This document shows positions 27,241-35,646 of a stretch of 64,000 nt of DNA, piece by piece. Source of the stretch: Escherichia fergusonii ATCC 35469. GTDB taxonomy: Bacteria; Pseudomonadota; Gammaproteobacteria; Enterobacterales; Enterobacteriaceae. The position numbers were made by a program, and so were the translations under genes. The stretch covers positions 1,364,001 to 1,428,000 of the forward strand of contig NC_011740.1 in the NCBI RefSeq assembly GCF_000026225.1, in the 5' to 3' direction. The number at the start of each line of letters is the position of its first letter. Position 1 is the stretch's first letter. The notes below the pieces were generated by a model. The model worked only from the letters and a program-made list of their open reading frames with translations. It had not been told where the DNA came from and searched no databases.

Positions 27241-27279
27241 AGCTTATTGCTGGATAATGCTATATAATAAGAATAAGCT
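27241..27279 (+). promoter_or_regulatory. Candidate ydiV promoter bracketed by an inverted repeat
   Basis: A consensus -10 box TATAAT lies at 27263-27268. It is flanked by AGCTTATT (27241-27248) and its exact inverse AATAAGCT (27272-27279). The arrangement could be an operator, or an RNA hairpin if transcribed from upstream. The leader to ydiV would be about 135 nt. No strong -35 is visible. Confidence 0.45.
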
Positions 27280-27409
27280 GAATTAAAGGATCTGCCGCTG
27301 CGGTTAAAATGGAACACATGAATACATCCCCCTTAATAATTGCAGTTGCATACCTGAATGTTCTTTGGTACAGGGCGGGAAAAGGTGTTTTGTCTTCAAG
27401 GGATATAAC

Positions 27410-28120
27410 ATGAAGATTTCGTTGGATAATAATTATCATTCTGAACTTTATTTTCTCCCCGCACGGAATTATCAAAATAAACTGATCGGTTTAACCGTTT
27501 TTACCAATTTTGTCTCTGATGATGGGCAAGTGCGCATCCCTACGGAACTGGTGATACCGCGCATGTCGGGTGAACAGCAATATCGCCTTTTTAAGGAGCA
27601 ACTGGACGTCATCGAACGTTGTCAGCATTTTTTTATGCAGCATAATTTGTTGGCATGGGTTTATTTATCGGCGCCAATAGCTGAATCGTTATTAAATGAT
27701 GATGAAACTCTGATGCGTATTTTACGCTTGTCATTCATTGAATTGTTGATAAACGAAAATGATGTAGAAATCGCCAGAGGCGTGATAAATCCGAGTCTGA
27801 TCGCTCTTTCTCACCAATTTGCATTAGTGCTGGCAAACTTCGGTGCTGGTGAGTTATCGACAAAAGCGATCTTCGAAGACCTGTTTAAACGCGTAATTTT
27901 TGATAAGTCATTTGTTCACAAACAATCGTCTCGTTTATCTTTTGAGCCTTTTATACGCGCTATTATTGCGCAGATATCTGTACACACTGAATCATTAATG
28001 GTCTGTGGCATTGACTCAGATAAATTATTTCAGCAAGTAATGCCTTTTCATTTCTTTGCAATGCAAGGTGGTTTGTGGCCCGCGGTCGCGACGAAGCACG
28101 TTACCACGTTGGTACAGTAG
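27410..28120 (+). CDS. ydiV: YdiV, degenerate EAL-domain anti-FlhDC factor
   Basis: In E. coli and Salmonella YdiV binds the FlhD4C2 flagellar master regulator and blocks or degrades it, tying motility to nutrition. It has 236 aa with an EAL-like fold but no EAL catalytic signature, so it should not hydrolyse cyclic-di-GMP. The start at 27410 (MKISLDNNYHSELYFLP) matches K-12 YdiV. Identity to K-12 looks like only about half by eye, while the neighbours are much closer. FEPFIRAIIAQIS and the ALQG-like AMQGGLWPAV are conserved. Confidence 0.88.
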   Translation: MKISLDNNYHSELYFLPARNYQNKLIGLTVFTNFVSDDGQVRIPTELVIPRMSGEQQYRLFKEQLDVIERCQHFFMQHNLLAWVYLSAPIAESLLNDDETLMRILRLSFIELLINENDVEIARGVINPSLIALSHQFALVLANFGAGELSTKAIFEDLFKRVIFDKSFVHKQSSRLSFEPFIRAIIAQISVHTESLMVCGIDSDKLFQQVMPFHFFAMQGGLWPAVATKHVTTLVQ

Positions 28121-28185
28121 TAATCCTCCTGTTTGTGGGTATTTAAGAGAGCATTTCCCCTCTACACTATCAGACAGGAGGAGCT

Positions 28186-29628
28186 ATGACCCTGTCTTTT
28201 ACCACGCGCTGGCGTGACGAATTACCAGCAACCTGGACCGCTCTTAACCCGACGCCATTGCATAATGCGCGGCTTATCTGGCATAACGCGGAACTGGCGC
28301 ACGAACTGGCGATCCCACAATCCCTTTTTGCTGATAACAAAGGCGCTGGTGTCTGGGGCGGTGAGGCATTACTTCCCGGAATGTCACCATTGGCGCAAGT
28401 CTACAGTGGGCATCAGTTTGGTGTCTGGGCCGGGCAGTTAGGCGATGGCCGAGGGATTTTGTTAGGCGAACAATTATTAGCAGATGGCACAACCATGGAC
28501 TGGCATCTGAAAGGTGCGGGGCTAACGCCTTATTCACGTATGGGCGATGGGCGTGCAGTGCTGCGTTCGACCATCCGCGAAAGCCTGGCGAGTGAAGCGA
28601 TGCATTATTTGGGTATTCCGGGCACCCGCTCCCTGGCTATTGTCACCAGCGATACCCCGGTTTACCGTGAGACCACTGAGACGGGAGCGATGCTGATGCG
28701 TTTGGCGCAAAGCCATATGCGCTTCGGTCATTTTGAGCATTTCTACTATCGGCGTGATATTGAGAAAGTACAACTTTTGGCGGATTTCGCTATTCGTCAC
28801 TACTGGCCTCACTTGCAAGAAGAACAGGATAAATATGCGATCTGGTTTCGTGATGTCGTCGCGCGGACGGCTTCACTTATTGCTGGCTGGCAAACGGTGG
28901 GATTTGCGCATGGTGTTATGAATACTGACAACATGTCGATAATGGGTCTGACGCTTGATTACGGGCCATTTGGTTTTCTTGATGATTATAACCCGCAATT
29001 TATTTGTAACCATTCTGACCATCAGGGGCGCTATAGTTTTGATAATCAACCAGCGGTAGCGTTGTGGAATTTACAAAGGCTGGCCCAAACCTTGTCACCT
29101 TTTATTGCTGTTAATGCGTTAAATGATGCCCTGGACAGCTACAAGCAGGTGTTATTAGCCGTGTATGGTAAACGGATGCGCCAGAAACTGGGGTTCTATA
29201 CAGAACAAAACAATGACAACGATTTATTAAATGAACTGTTTGCCTTAATGGCACGTGAAGGTAGCGATTATACCCGCACATTCCGGATGCTAAGCCAGAC
29301 TGAGCAGAACAGTGCGTCATCGCCGTTACGTGATGAATTTATTGATCGTGCAGCATTTGATAGCTGGTTTAGCCGTTATCGTGCACGGATACAAACAGAG
29401 CAGGTTACGGATGATGAGCGTCAGCTACAGATGAAAAGCGTCAATCCAGCGGTTGTGTTACGTAACTGGCTGGCCCAAAGAGCAATCAACGATGCACAGA
29501 AAGGAGATATGGAGGAACTGCATCGATTGCATGACGTATTGCGTAATCCCTTCAACGATCGTGATGATGATTACTCCCGCCGTCCTCCTGAATGGGGTAA
29601 ACGGCTGGAAGTCAGTTGTTCGAGCTAA
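28186..29628 (+). CDS. selO: Protein adenylyltransferase SelO
   Basis: Kinase-fold enzyme (formerly YdiU) that transfers AMP from ATP to Ser, Thr or Tyr of target proteins, linked to oxidative stress. It has 480 aa. The conserved core [19 protein letters not shown], the [20 protein letters not shown] glycine-rich region and the catalytic [20 protein letters not shown] are intact. It ends in Cys-Ser-Ser, where eukaryotic SelO has selenocysteine. It has a strong GGAGGAG ribosome site. Confidence 0.95.
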
Positions 29629-29629
29629 A

Positions 29630-29821
29630 CTACTTTGTTAGCAATAACTTACCTGCCTGCGTTTTACGCAGCAGGTATTCCTGACCGTCATGATCGATAA
29701 TGACTTTACCTTCCGGGCCCAACAACGTTTTACTGGCTATCCGCCGTACGGGCGGTGTGGCGGTAAGTTTTTTTTCTTTTTCCTTTACTACTGTTCTGGC
29801 GACAAAATCCATATCAGGCAT
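29630..29821 (-). CDS. hemP: HemP/HmuP-family small protein (YdiE)
   Basis: 63-aa protein of the heme uptake-associated HemP family. The conserved C-terminal half is RRIASKTLLGPEGKVIIDHD followed by GQEYLLRKTQAGKLLLTK. The N-terminal 25 residues are unlike K-12. The start at 29821 equals the K-12 length, but an ATG at 29827 is also possible and neither has a clear ribosome site. It overlaps nothing but ends 1 bp from selO. A Fur-like site upstream suggests iron control. Confidence 0.85.
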   Translation of the reverse strand: MPDMDFVARTVVKEKEKKLTATPPVRRIASKTLLGPEGKVIIDHDGQEYLLRKTQAGKLLLTK

Positions 29822-29843
29822 AATCATTAATAATAATATGTAT

Positions 29844-29862
29844 CACAATGATTTTTATTATC
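29844..29862 (-). promoter_or_regulatory. Candidate Fur box upstream of hemP
   Basis: On the minus strand GATAATAAAAATCATTGTG matches about 15 of the 19 positions of the Fur consensus GATAATGATAATCATTATC. It lies 23-41 bp before the hemP start. K-12 hemP (ydiE) is iron-regulated. Confidence 0.6.
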
Positions 29863-29953
29863 AATAAATCAACAAGTAACAGCAAGCACAAATTCTCAGG
29901 AGATTGTCGGGAGAGAGAAGAAACGGCCCGCTCAGGTAAGAGCGGGCAGTCAG

Positions 29954-31000
29954 TCAGAAGCGGCTATCGACAGCTGAAGCAAGCTTACTCAGCAGGATTT
30001 CTGAGTCTTCCCAGCTAAGGCAAGGGTCGGTAATAGATTGACCGTAGACCAGTGGCTGACCGCTGATGATTTTTTGAGTGCCTTCACGCAGAAAACTTTC
30101 CGCCATGATACCGGCAATGGCGGTAGAGCCATTACGTATCTGTTGGCAAATATCATCACAAACATCCAACTGTCGCCGGTGCTGCTTTTGGCAATTGCCG
30201 TGGCTGAAATCTACAACTAAATGCTCTGGCAGATCGAACTCGTGCAGCGTATCACAGGCAGCAGCAATATCTTCTGCATGGTAGTTTGGTTTCTTGCCAC
30301 CACGCATAATGATATGACCGTAAGGATTGCCGCTGGTCTGGTAAATAGTCATCTGCCCATTTTTATCTGGTGACAGGAACATATGGCTGGCGCGAGAGGC
30401 GCGAATAGCATCGACCGCGATACGGGTATTGCCATCGGTGCCATTTTTAAAGCCAACCGGGCAGGACAGGGCGGAAGCCATTTCACGATGGATCTGGCTT
30501 TCAGTAGTCCGTGCACCAATAGCCCCCCAGCTAATCAGATCGGCAATAAATTGCCCGGTCACCATATCGAGGAATTCAGTAGCCGTGGGAACGCCAAGTT
30601 CATTGACCTGGAGCAATAATTTCCGGGCCAGCTCCAGACCATGATTCACCCGATAACTGCCGTTTAAATCAGGGTCGGAAATGAGTCCTTTCCAGCCCAC
30701 GACGGTACGTGGTTTTTCAAAATAGGTGCGCATCACGATTTCAAGTCGATGCTGATACTGATTACGCATACTTTGCAATCGCTTTGCATAATCCATCGCT
30801 GCATCAAGATCATGAATGGAACAGGGGCCAATTATGACCAGCAGTCGATGATCTTCACCATTCAATATCTTTTCAATACGTCGTCGGGAGTCAGTAACAT
30901 GACGGGCGACATCAGTGGACACGGGATACCGCTGGGCCAGTTCAGCCGGAGTTACCAGACTGTCTATACGCGCCGTGCGGAGTTCGTCAGTTTTGTTCAT
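29954..31000 (-). CDS. aroH: 3-deoxy-D-arabino-heptulosonate-7-phosphate synthase, Trp-sensitive
   Basis: First step of the shikimate pathway: PEP + erythrose-4-phosphate gives DAHP. This is the isozyme inhibited by tryptophan. It has 348 aa. Motifs include IIGPCSIHD, RTYFEKPRTVVGWKG, GARTTESQIHRE and VDFSHGNCQKQHRRQ. The start at 31000 (MNKTDELRTAR) matches K-12, and the frame extends four codons further without conservation. The leader is about 240 nt, with a TrpR operator at its far end. Confidence 0.96.
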   Translation of the reverse strand: MNKTDELRTARIDSLVTPAELAQRYPVSTDVARHVTDSRRRIEKILNGEDHRLLVIIGPCSIHDLDAAMDYAKRLQSMRNQYQHRLEIVMRTYFEKPRTVVGWKGLISDPDLNGSYRVNHGLELARKLLLQVNELGVPTATEFLDMVTGQFIADLISWGAIGARTTESQIHREMASALSCPVGFKNGTDGNTRIAVDAIRASRASHMFLSPDKNGQMTIYQTSGNPYGHIIMRGGKKPNYHAEDIAAACDTLHEFDLPEHLVVDFSHGNCQKQHRRQLDVCDDICQQIRNGSTAIAGIMAESFLREGTQKIISGQPLVYGQSITDPCLSWEDSEILLSKLASAVDSRF

Positions 31001-31056
31001 TGCAAGTCTCAAAAATTTTTTGCTTCTACGGCAGGACTACCGGGAAGTGATGCGCA

Positions 31057-31104
31057 TCACGATAACATATTTAATTCTTCAAACAGTCTCTTTGTTGACT
31101 TCAT
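31057..31104 (-). CDS. Possible 15-codon upstream ORF in the aroH leader
   Basis: MKSTKRLFEELNMLS followed by TGA, preceded by GGGGTGAAG at 31107-31115, a good ribosome site. The site is half buried in the stem at 31112-31143. It contains no Trp codon, so it is not a classical Trp-sensing attenuator peptide. Real translation is unproven. Confidence 0.35.
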   Translation of the reverse strand: MKSTKRLFEELNMLS

Positions 31105-31111
31105 GTCTTCA

Positions 31112-31143
31112 CCCCATTCACAGGGTTTACTCTGTGACTGGGG
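31112..31143 (-). promoter_or_regulatory. Stable hairpin in the aroH leader
   Basis: CCCCA (31112-31116) pairs with TGGGG (31139-31143). After one mismatch, TCACAG (31118-31123) pairs with CTGTGA (31132-31137), with loop 31124-31131. On the transcript it occludes part of the ribosome site of the small upstream ORF. Confidence 0.6.
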
Positions 31144-31261
31144 GTGCGGTCAGTTGCCGATTCGATACAGCTTGAAAGATTTTGTATGTACACCAATTCC
31201 TGCTGATTTCAAGTGCGAGGCAGAAAGCACCTCACGCAATTAACGGTATGATAACAAAAAA

Positions 31262-31293
31262 GCGAACTCATAAACTAGTAATCTAGTACATTC
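31262..31293 (-). promoter_or_regulatory. TrpR operator and promoter of aroH
   Basis: The near-palindrome GTACTAGATTACTAGT (minus strand, about 31274-31289) matches the trp operator core CTAG-N4-CTAG seen at trp, trpR and aroH. A promoter -10-like GTTATCAT lies about 20 bp downstream. The operator overlaps the end of ppsR, 275 bp before the aroH start, as I recall for K-12. Confidence 0.8.
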
Positions 31294-32116
31294 TTCGATT
31301 CAGCCCCATAATATCCAGAATTTTGGTGGCAATCTCTTCTACCGAATAGTTGGTACTGTTGATCCACGGGATCTGGTTTTTACGGTACAGCGCTTCCACT
31401 TCCGCAACTTCCATTCGACATTGACGTAATGAGGCGTAGCGACTGTTCTCACGTCGCTCTTCACGAATTGCTGCCAATCTTTCTGGGTTGATCGTCAAAC
31501 CAAAGAGTTTGTGTTGCAATGGTTTGAGCGATGCAGGAAGCACCAGGTTATCCATATCATCAGCAATAAAGGGGTAGTTAGCCGCCCGGATACCAAATTG
31601 CATCGCCAGATACAGGCTGGTAGGGGTTTTACCACAGCGAGAAACGCCCAGTAAGATGACCTGCGCCTGATCAAGGTTGCGCAACGAAATACCATCATCG
31701 TGAGCGAGGGTATAGTCGATAGCCGCGATACGGGCATCGTATTTATTCAGATTACCGGGTGTCAGGCCATGCGTTCGATGAGCTATCGGTGTCGGATCGA
31801 GCTTCATTTCTTGTTGCAAAGGTGCCACCAGCGCCTGGACGATATCCTGGCAAAATCCTTCACTTTGCAAAATGATAGCGCGAATTTCCGGTAAGACGAT
31901 GGAATAGAAAACCAGTGGTCGTACACCCGTTTGATGATAAATAGCATCGATTTGATCTTTAACTGCCCTGGCACGACTCTCGTTTTCAACAAACGGTAAA
32001 GTAATACTGCTAATGGTTACCGGGAATTGTGACATCACCGCATGGCCTAAAACTTCTGCAGTAATGGCGGTGCCATCAGAAATATAGAAAACGTGACGAT
32101 CTACAGCACTATCCAT
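31283..32116 (-). CDS. ppsR: PEP synthase regulatory protein PpsR
   Basis: Bifunctional kinase/pyrophosphorylase that inactivates PpsA by ADP-dependent phosphorylation of a threonine and reactivates it with phosphate. It has 277 aa. The P-loop-like GVSRCGKTPTSLYLA is at about residues 153-167. The N-terminus FYISDGTAITAEVLGHA is typical of the DUF299 family. It is divergent from ppsA, its target. Confidence 0.96.
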   Translation of the reverse strand: MDSAVDRHVFYISDGTAITAEVLGHAVMSQFPVTISSITLPFVENESRARAVKDQIDAIYHQTGVRPLVFYSIVLPEIRAIILQSEGFCQDIVQALVAPLQQEMKLDPTPIAHRTHGLTPGNLNKYDARIAAIDYTLAHDDGISLRNLDQAQVILLGVSRCGKTPTSLYLAMQFGIRAANYPFIADDMDNLVLPASLKPLQHKLFGLTINPERLAAIREERRENSRYASLRQCRMEVAEVEALYRKNQIPWINSTNYSVEEIATKILDIMGLNRRMY

Positions 32117-32451
32117 TTTTGTTTATCCTTTACGGCAACGATAATTCCCTTAAAGCATAAATTAAAATAAAGAAGAAGCGTAGAGCAACACATCCGTTCT
32201 TTCTCTGAAATACAAATTTTATATTTTATGAAACAGCATTTTCATTTTCCATATTTACTATTATACCGACGTATTTTGTGGGAATCGCCCGCCAATGCTG
32301 GGTTTGCGCAAACGACGGGAACTGTCTTAAAAATTAAAAAATATATTTGCTTGAACGATTCACTGTTTTTTTCTGCGAGACAAATATGGCAGGATAATTA
32401 CGCAGTAAGATGGTTCTTAAATCCGTTCATTTATCACAAAAGGATTGTTCG
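32117..32451. other. ppsR-ppsA divergent control region
   Basis: 335 bp without a gene. It is A/T-rich near ppsR. A Cra-like site lies at 32349-32362 and a candidate ppsA -10 (GATAAT) at about 32392. I see no small ORF with a good ribosome site and no repeat. Confidence 0.6.
32349..32362 (+). promoter_or_regulatory. Candidate Cra (FruR) site of ppsA
   Basis: GCTTGAACGATTCA resembles the Cra half-palindrome TGAAACGATTCA. Cra activates ppsA in K-12 from a site upstream of the promoter, which agrees with this position about 30 bp before GATAAT. Confidence 0.6.
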
Positions 32452-34830
32452 ATGTCCAACAATGGCTCGTCACCGCTGGTGCTTTGGTATAACCAACTCG
32501 GCATGAATGATGTAGACAGAGTTGGGGGCAAAAATGCCTCCCTGGGTGAAATGATTACTAACCTTTCTGGAATGGGCGTATCCGTACCGAATGGTTTTGC
32601 CACAACCGCCGATGCGTTTAATCAGTTTCTCGATCAGAGCGGTGTAAACCAGCGTATCTATGAACTGCTGGATAAAACAGATATTGACGATGTCTCGCAA
32701 CTTGCTAAAGCAGGTGCGCAGATTCGCCAGTGGATTATCGACACTCCTTTCCAGCCAGAGCTGGAAAATGCTATTCGCGAAGCTTATGCCCAGCTTTCTG
32801 CGGATGACGAACATGCATCTTTCGCCGTGCGCTCGTCTGCTACTGCAGAAGATATGCCGGATGCGTCCTTTGCGGGCCAACAAGAAACTTTTCTCAATGT
32901 GCAGGGCTTCGATGCCGTCCTGATTGCGGTAAAACACGTATTTGCCTCCCTGTTTAATGATCGCGCCATTTCTTATCGCGTACACCAGGGATATGACCAT
33001 CGTGGTGTCGCTTTGTCTGCTGGTGTTCAACGGATGGTGCGCTCAGATCTGGCATCCTCTGGCGTGATGTTCTCCATTGATACCGAATCGGGTTTCGATC
33101 AGGTGGTATTTATCACTTCGGCCTGGGGGCTGGGTGAGATGGTGGTGCAGGGCGCTGTTAACCCGGATGAATTTTACGTACACAAGCCGACGCTGGCCGC
33201 AAATCGTCCGTCCATTGTTCGCCGCACCATGGGGTCGAAAAAAATTCGGATGGTCTACGCATCAACCCAGGAACATGGCAAGCAAGTCAGAATTGAAGAT
33301 GTACCGCAAGAGCAACGAGACATTTTCTCGCTGACCAACGATGAAGTGCAGGAACTGGCGAAACAGGCTGTTCAGATTGAAAAACACTATGGACGTCCGA
33401 TGGATATCGAATGGGCCAAAGATGGTCATACTGGCAAATTGTTCATCGTCCAGGCGCGTCCGGAAACAGTGCGCTCCCGTGGTCAGGTTATGGAGCGTTA
33501 TACCCTTCACGCGCAAGGCAAGATCATTGCGGAAGGGCGTGCAATTGGTCACCGCATTGGTGCTGGAACAGTGAAAGTGATTCAGGACATTAGTGAAATG
33601 AATCGCATTGAGCCAGGTGATGTTCTGGTCACTGACATGACCGATCCCGACTGGGAGCCGATCATGAAAAAAGCAGCAGCCATCGTAACTAACCGAGGCG
33701 GCAGAACCTGTCACGCAGCGATTATTGCCCGTGAGCTGGGAATTCCGGCAGTGGTTGGGTGTGGCGATGCTACTGAACGGATGAAAGATGGCGAGCAGGT
33801 AACGGTTTCTTGCGCAGAAGGCGACACTGGCTATGTTTATGCCGATCTTCTTGATTTCAGTGTGAAAAGTTCCAGCGTAGATACCATGCCTGACTTACCG
33901 TTGAAAGTGATGATGAACGTTGGTAACCCGGATCGTGCGTTTGACTTCGCTTGTCTGCCAAATGAAGGCGTTGGCCTGGCGCGACTAGAGTTCATCATTA
34001 ACCGTATGATTGGTGTTCACCCGCGCGCACTGCTGGAATTTGACGATCAGGAACCGCAGCTGCAAAAAGAAATCCGCGAGATGATGAAAGGTTTTGATTC
34101 ACCGCGTGAGTTCTATGTCGGTCGTCTGACAGAAGGTATTGCTACGCTGGGAGCGGCGTTTTATCCGAAGCGTGTCATCGTACGTCTCTCTGACTTTAAA
34201 TCGAATGAGTACGCTAACCTCGTTGGTGGCGAACGTTATGAACCGGAAGAAGAGAACCCGATGTTGGGCTTCCGTGGTGCAGGGCGTTATGTTTCCGACA
34301 GCTTCCGCGACTGCTTTGCGCTGGAGTGTGAAGCGGTGAAACGCGTACGCAACGACATGGGGCTGACCAACGTTGAAATCATGATCCCATTTGTGCGCAC
34401 CGTAGACCAGGCGAAAGCGGTAGTTGAGGAGTTGGCGCGCCAGGGGCTGAAACGCGGCGAGAACGGTCTTAAGATCATTATGATGTGTGAGATCCCGTCT
34501 AATGCCTTGTTAGCGGATCAGTTCCTGCAATACTTCGACGGTTTCTCAATCGGTTCTAACGATATGACGCAACTGGCACTGGGCCTGGATCGTGACTCTG
34601 GCGTAGTCTCTGAGCTGTTTGATGAGCGTAACGAGGCGGTGAAAGCACTGCTGTCGATGGCTATTCGTGCAGCTAAAAAACAGGGTAAATACGTCGGGAT
34701 TTGTGGGCAGGGGCCTTCTGATCATGAAGACTTCGCCGCCTGGCTGATGGAAGAGGGAATCGACAGCTTGTCGCTTAACCCGGATACCGTCGTTCAGACA
34801 TGGTTGAGCCTTGCAGAGCTGAAAAAGTAA
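32452..34830 (+). CDS. ppsA: Phosphoenolpyruvate synthase
   Basis: Converts pyruvate + ATP + water to PEP + AMP + phosphate for gluconeogenesis. It has 792 aa. The order is N-terminal ATP-binding domain (FAVRSSATAEDMPDASFAGQ), swivelling phospho-His domain with catalytic His in NRGGRTCHAAIIAREL (about residue 421), and C-terminal PEP/pyruvate-binding barrel (GSNDMTQLALGLDRD, ICGQGPSDHEDFA). The start at 32452 follows AAAGGATTGTTCG. Control by PpsR fits the adjacent divergent gene. Confidence 0.98.
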   Translation: MSNNGSSPLVLWYNQLGMNDVDRVGGKNASLGEMITNLSGMGVSVPNGFATTADAFNQFLDQSGVNQRIYELLDKTDIDDVSQLAKAGAQIRQWIIDTPFQPELENAIREAYAQLSADDEHASFAVRSSATAEDMPDASFAGQQETFLNVQGFDAVLIAVKHVFASLFNDRAISYRVHQGYDHRGVALSAGVQRMVRSDLASSGVMFSIDTESGFDQVVFITSAWGLGEMVVQGAVNPDEFYVHKPTLAANRPSIVRRTMGSKKIRMVYASTQEHGKQVRIEDVPQEQRDIFSLTNDEVQELAKQAVQIEKHYGRPMDIEWAKDGHTGKLFIVQARPETVRSRGQVMERYTLHAQGKIIAEGRAIGHRIGAGTVKVIQDISEMNRIEPGDVLVTDMTDPDWEPIMKKAAAIVTNRGGRTCHAAIIARELGIPAVVGCGDATERMKDGEQVTVSCAEGDTGYVYADLLDFSVKSSSVDTMPDLPLKVMMNVGNPDRAFDFACLPNEGVGLARLEFIINRMIGVHPRALLEFDDQEPQLQKEIREMMKGFDSPREFYVGRLTEGIATLGAAFYPKRVIVRLSDFKSNEYANLVGGERYEPEEENPMLGFRGAGRYVSDSFRDCFALECEAVKRVRNDMGLTNVEIMIPFVRTVDQAKAVVEELARQGLKRGENGLKIIMMCEIPSNALLADQFLQYFDGFSIGSNDMTQLALGLDRDSGVVSELFDERNEAVKALLSMAIRAAKKQGKYVGICGQGPSDHEDFAAWLMEEGIDSLSLNPDTVVQTWLSLAELKK

Positions 34831-34848
34831 TTTAACAACGTGATCGAC

Positions 34849-34887
34849 AAGCAGTGTTGTCACAATTGTGGCAACACTGCTTTTTTT
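34849..34887 (+). terminator. ppsA terminator
   Basis: AGCAGTGTTG (34850-34859) pairs with CAACACTGCT (34872-34881). The 12-base loop can itself fold as CACAATTGTG. A long T-run follows. Strong terminator that also ends close to the ydiL stop on the other strand. Confidence 0.93.
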
Positions 34888-34900
34888 ATGGTGCGAGGAG

Positions 34901-35257
34901 TTAACAAAGACGCTCTAAATCGTGGGCGTACAATTCATTAGCCACTGACTGGTAAATTTTCCACTCGAGAAAATCTGCATTCGGATATACCGCCTGAAAA
35001 CTGCTCAGATCGTTGAAATAACGCATCGTGTTATTTCCGATACGACTATTTATTTTACTGATAATGGCATGAATACGGTCCTTCCTTTGACTTCTCATGG
35101 TCAACAACGTTTCAATCACGTTGGCTGGAATGTCATGGTCGCCGTTTTCCCATTGTTGCCAGTTAGCTTCATTGCCATCCAGAGCAATCCACTGGGCACA
35201 TTCTTGTGTCGTCATAGCAAAAATCAGGCGTAGTGCTTTTAATTCGTATCCGTTCAT
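34901..35257 (-). CDS. ydiL: YdiL, HTH-type protein of unknown function
   Basis: 118-aa protein with a Cro/C1-like helix-turn-helix in its N-terminal half (ALRLIFAMTTQECAQWIALD). I start it at 35257 (MNGYELKAL), which equals K-12 YdiL. The longer frame to 35404 would run into RprA and is rejected. It looks roughly 70% identical to K-12, well below its neighbours, although the last residues (YQSVANELYAHDLERLC) are nearly unchanged. Targets are unknown. In K-12 the genes beyond it are ydiM, ydiN and so on; here ppsA lies there instead. Confidence 0.87.
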   Translation of the reverse strand: MNGYELKALRLIFAMTTQECAQWIALDGNEANWQQWENGDHDIPANVIETLLTMRSQRKDRIHAIISKINSRIGNNTMRYFNDLSSFQAVYPNADFLEWKIYQSVANELYAHDLERLC

Positions 35258-35375
35258 TATTTGTCGGCAAGTTAAAAAATCGATGTTACATAATAGCACT
35301 ATTAGCCCGCTAACGGCTTGAGAAGAATCACAACTCAATTTATTCAATTTGAACGGTAACGAGATGGAAATGTTA

Positions 35376-35480
35376 AAAAAAAGCCCATCGTGGGAGATGG
35401 GCAAAGACTACACACAGCAATTCGTTGTTTCACTCAGGGGATTTCCATGCTTATAAATCAATACGTTGATTTATAACCGT
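35376..35480 (-). ncRNA. rprA: RprA small regulatory RNA
   Basis: 105-nt Hfq-dependent sRNA that frees the rpoS ribosome site and also acts on csgD and ydaM. The 5' end ACGGTTATAAATCAAC is at 35480. The terminator is GCCCATC-TCCCAC-GATGGGC with a U-tract at 35382-35376. It differs by a single base from K-12 RprA as I recall it, in the first loop (CGTATTGAT against CATATTGAT). A possible RcsB box lies upstream at about 35511-35529 (minus strand GAGACGAATCTGATCGACG). Confidence 0.93.
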
Positions 35481-35608
35481 GACCTAATAGTAGGCATGGG
35501 GCGTTTTAGCGTCGATCAGATTCGTCTCAATAGTTTAAAAACTGTAAACATTTTGCGACACATTAATGATCATTGAGTGGTGAAAGTAAAAATATCGCGG
35601 GGATGAAA

Positions 35609-35637
35609 AGAAAAACCGGGCAGATTATTTGCCCGGT
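35609..35637 (-). terminator. ydiK terminator
   Basis: ACCGGGCA (35615-35622) pairs with TGCCCGGT (35630-35637). On the minus strand the hairpin is followed by TTTTTC-TTTT. It lies just after the ydiK stop. Confidence 0.9.
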
Positions 35638-35646
35638 GATTTTGAC

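Noticed and set aside
34901..35404. A 167-aa form of YdiL starting at 35404
   Set aside because: The extra 49 codons overlap the 3' end of RprA and are not conserved. The ATG at 35257 gives the known 118-aa protein.
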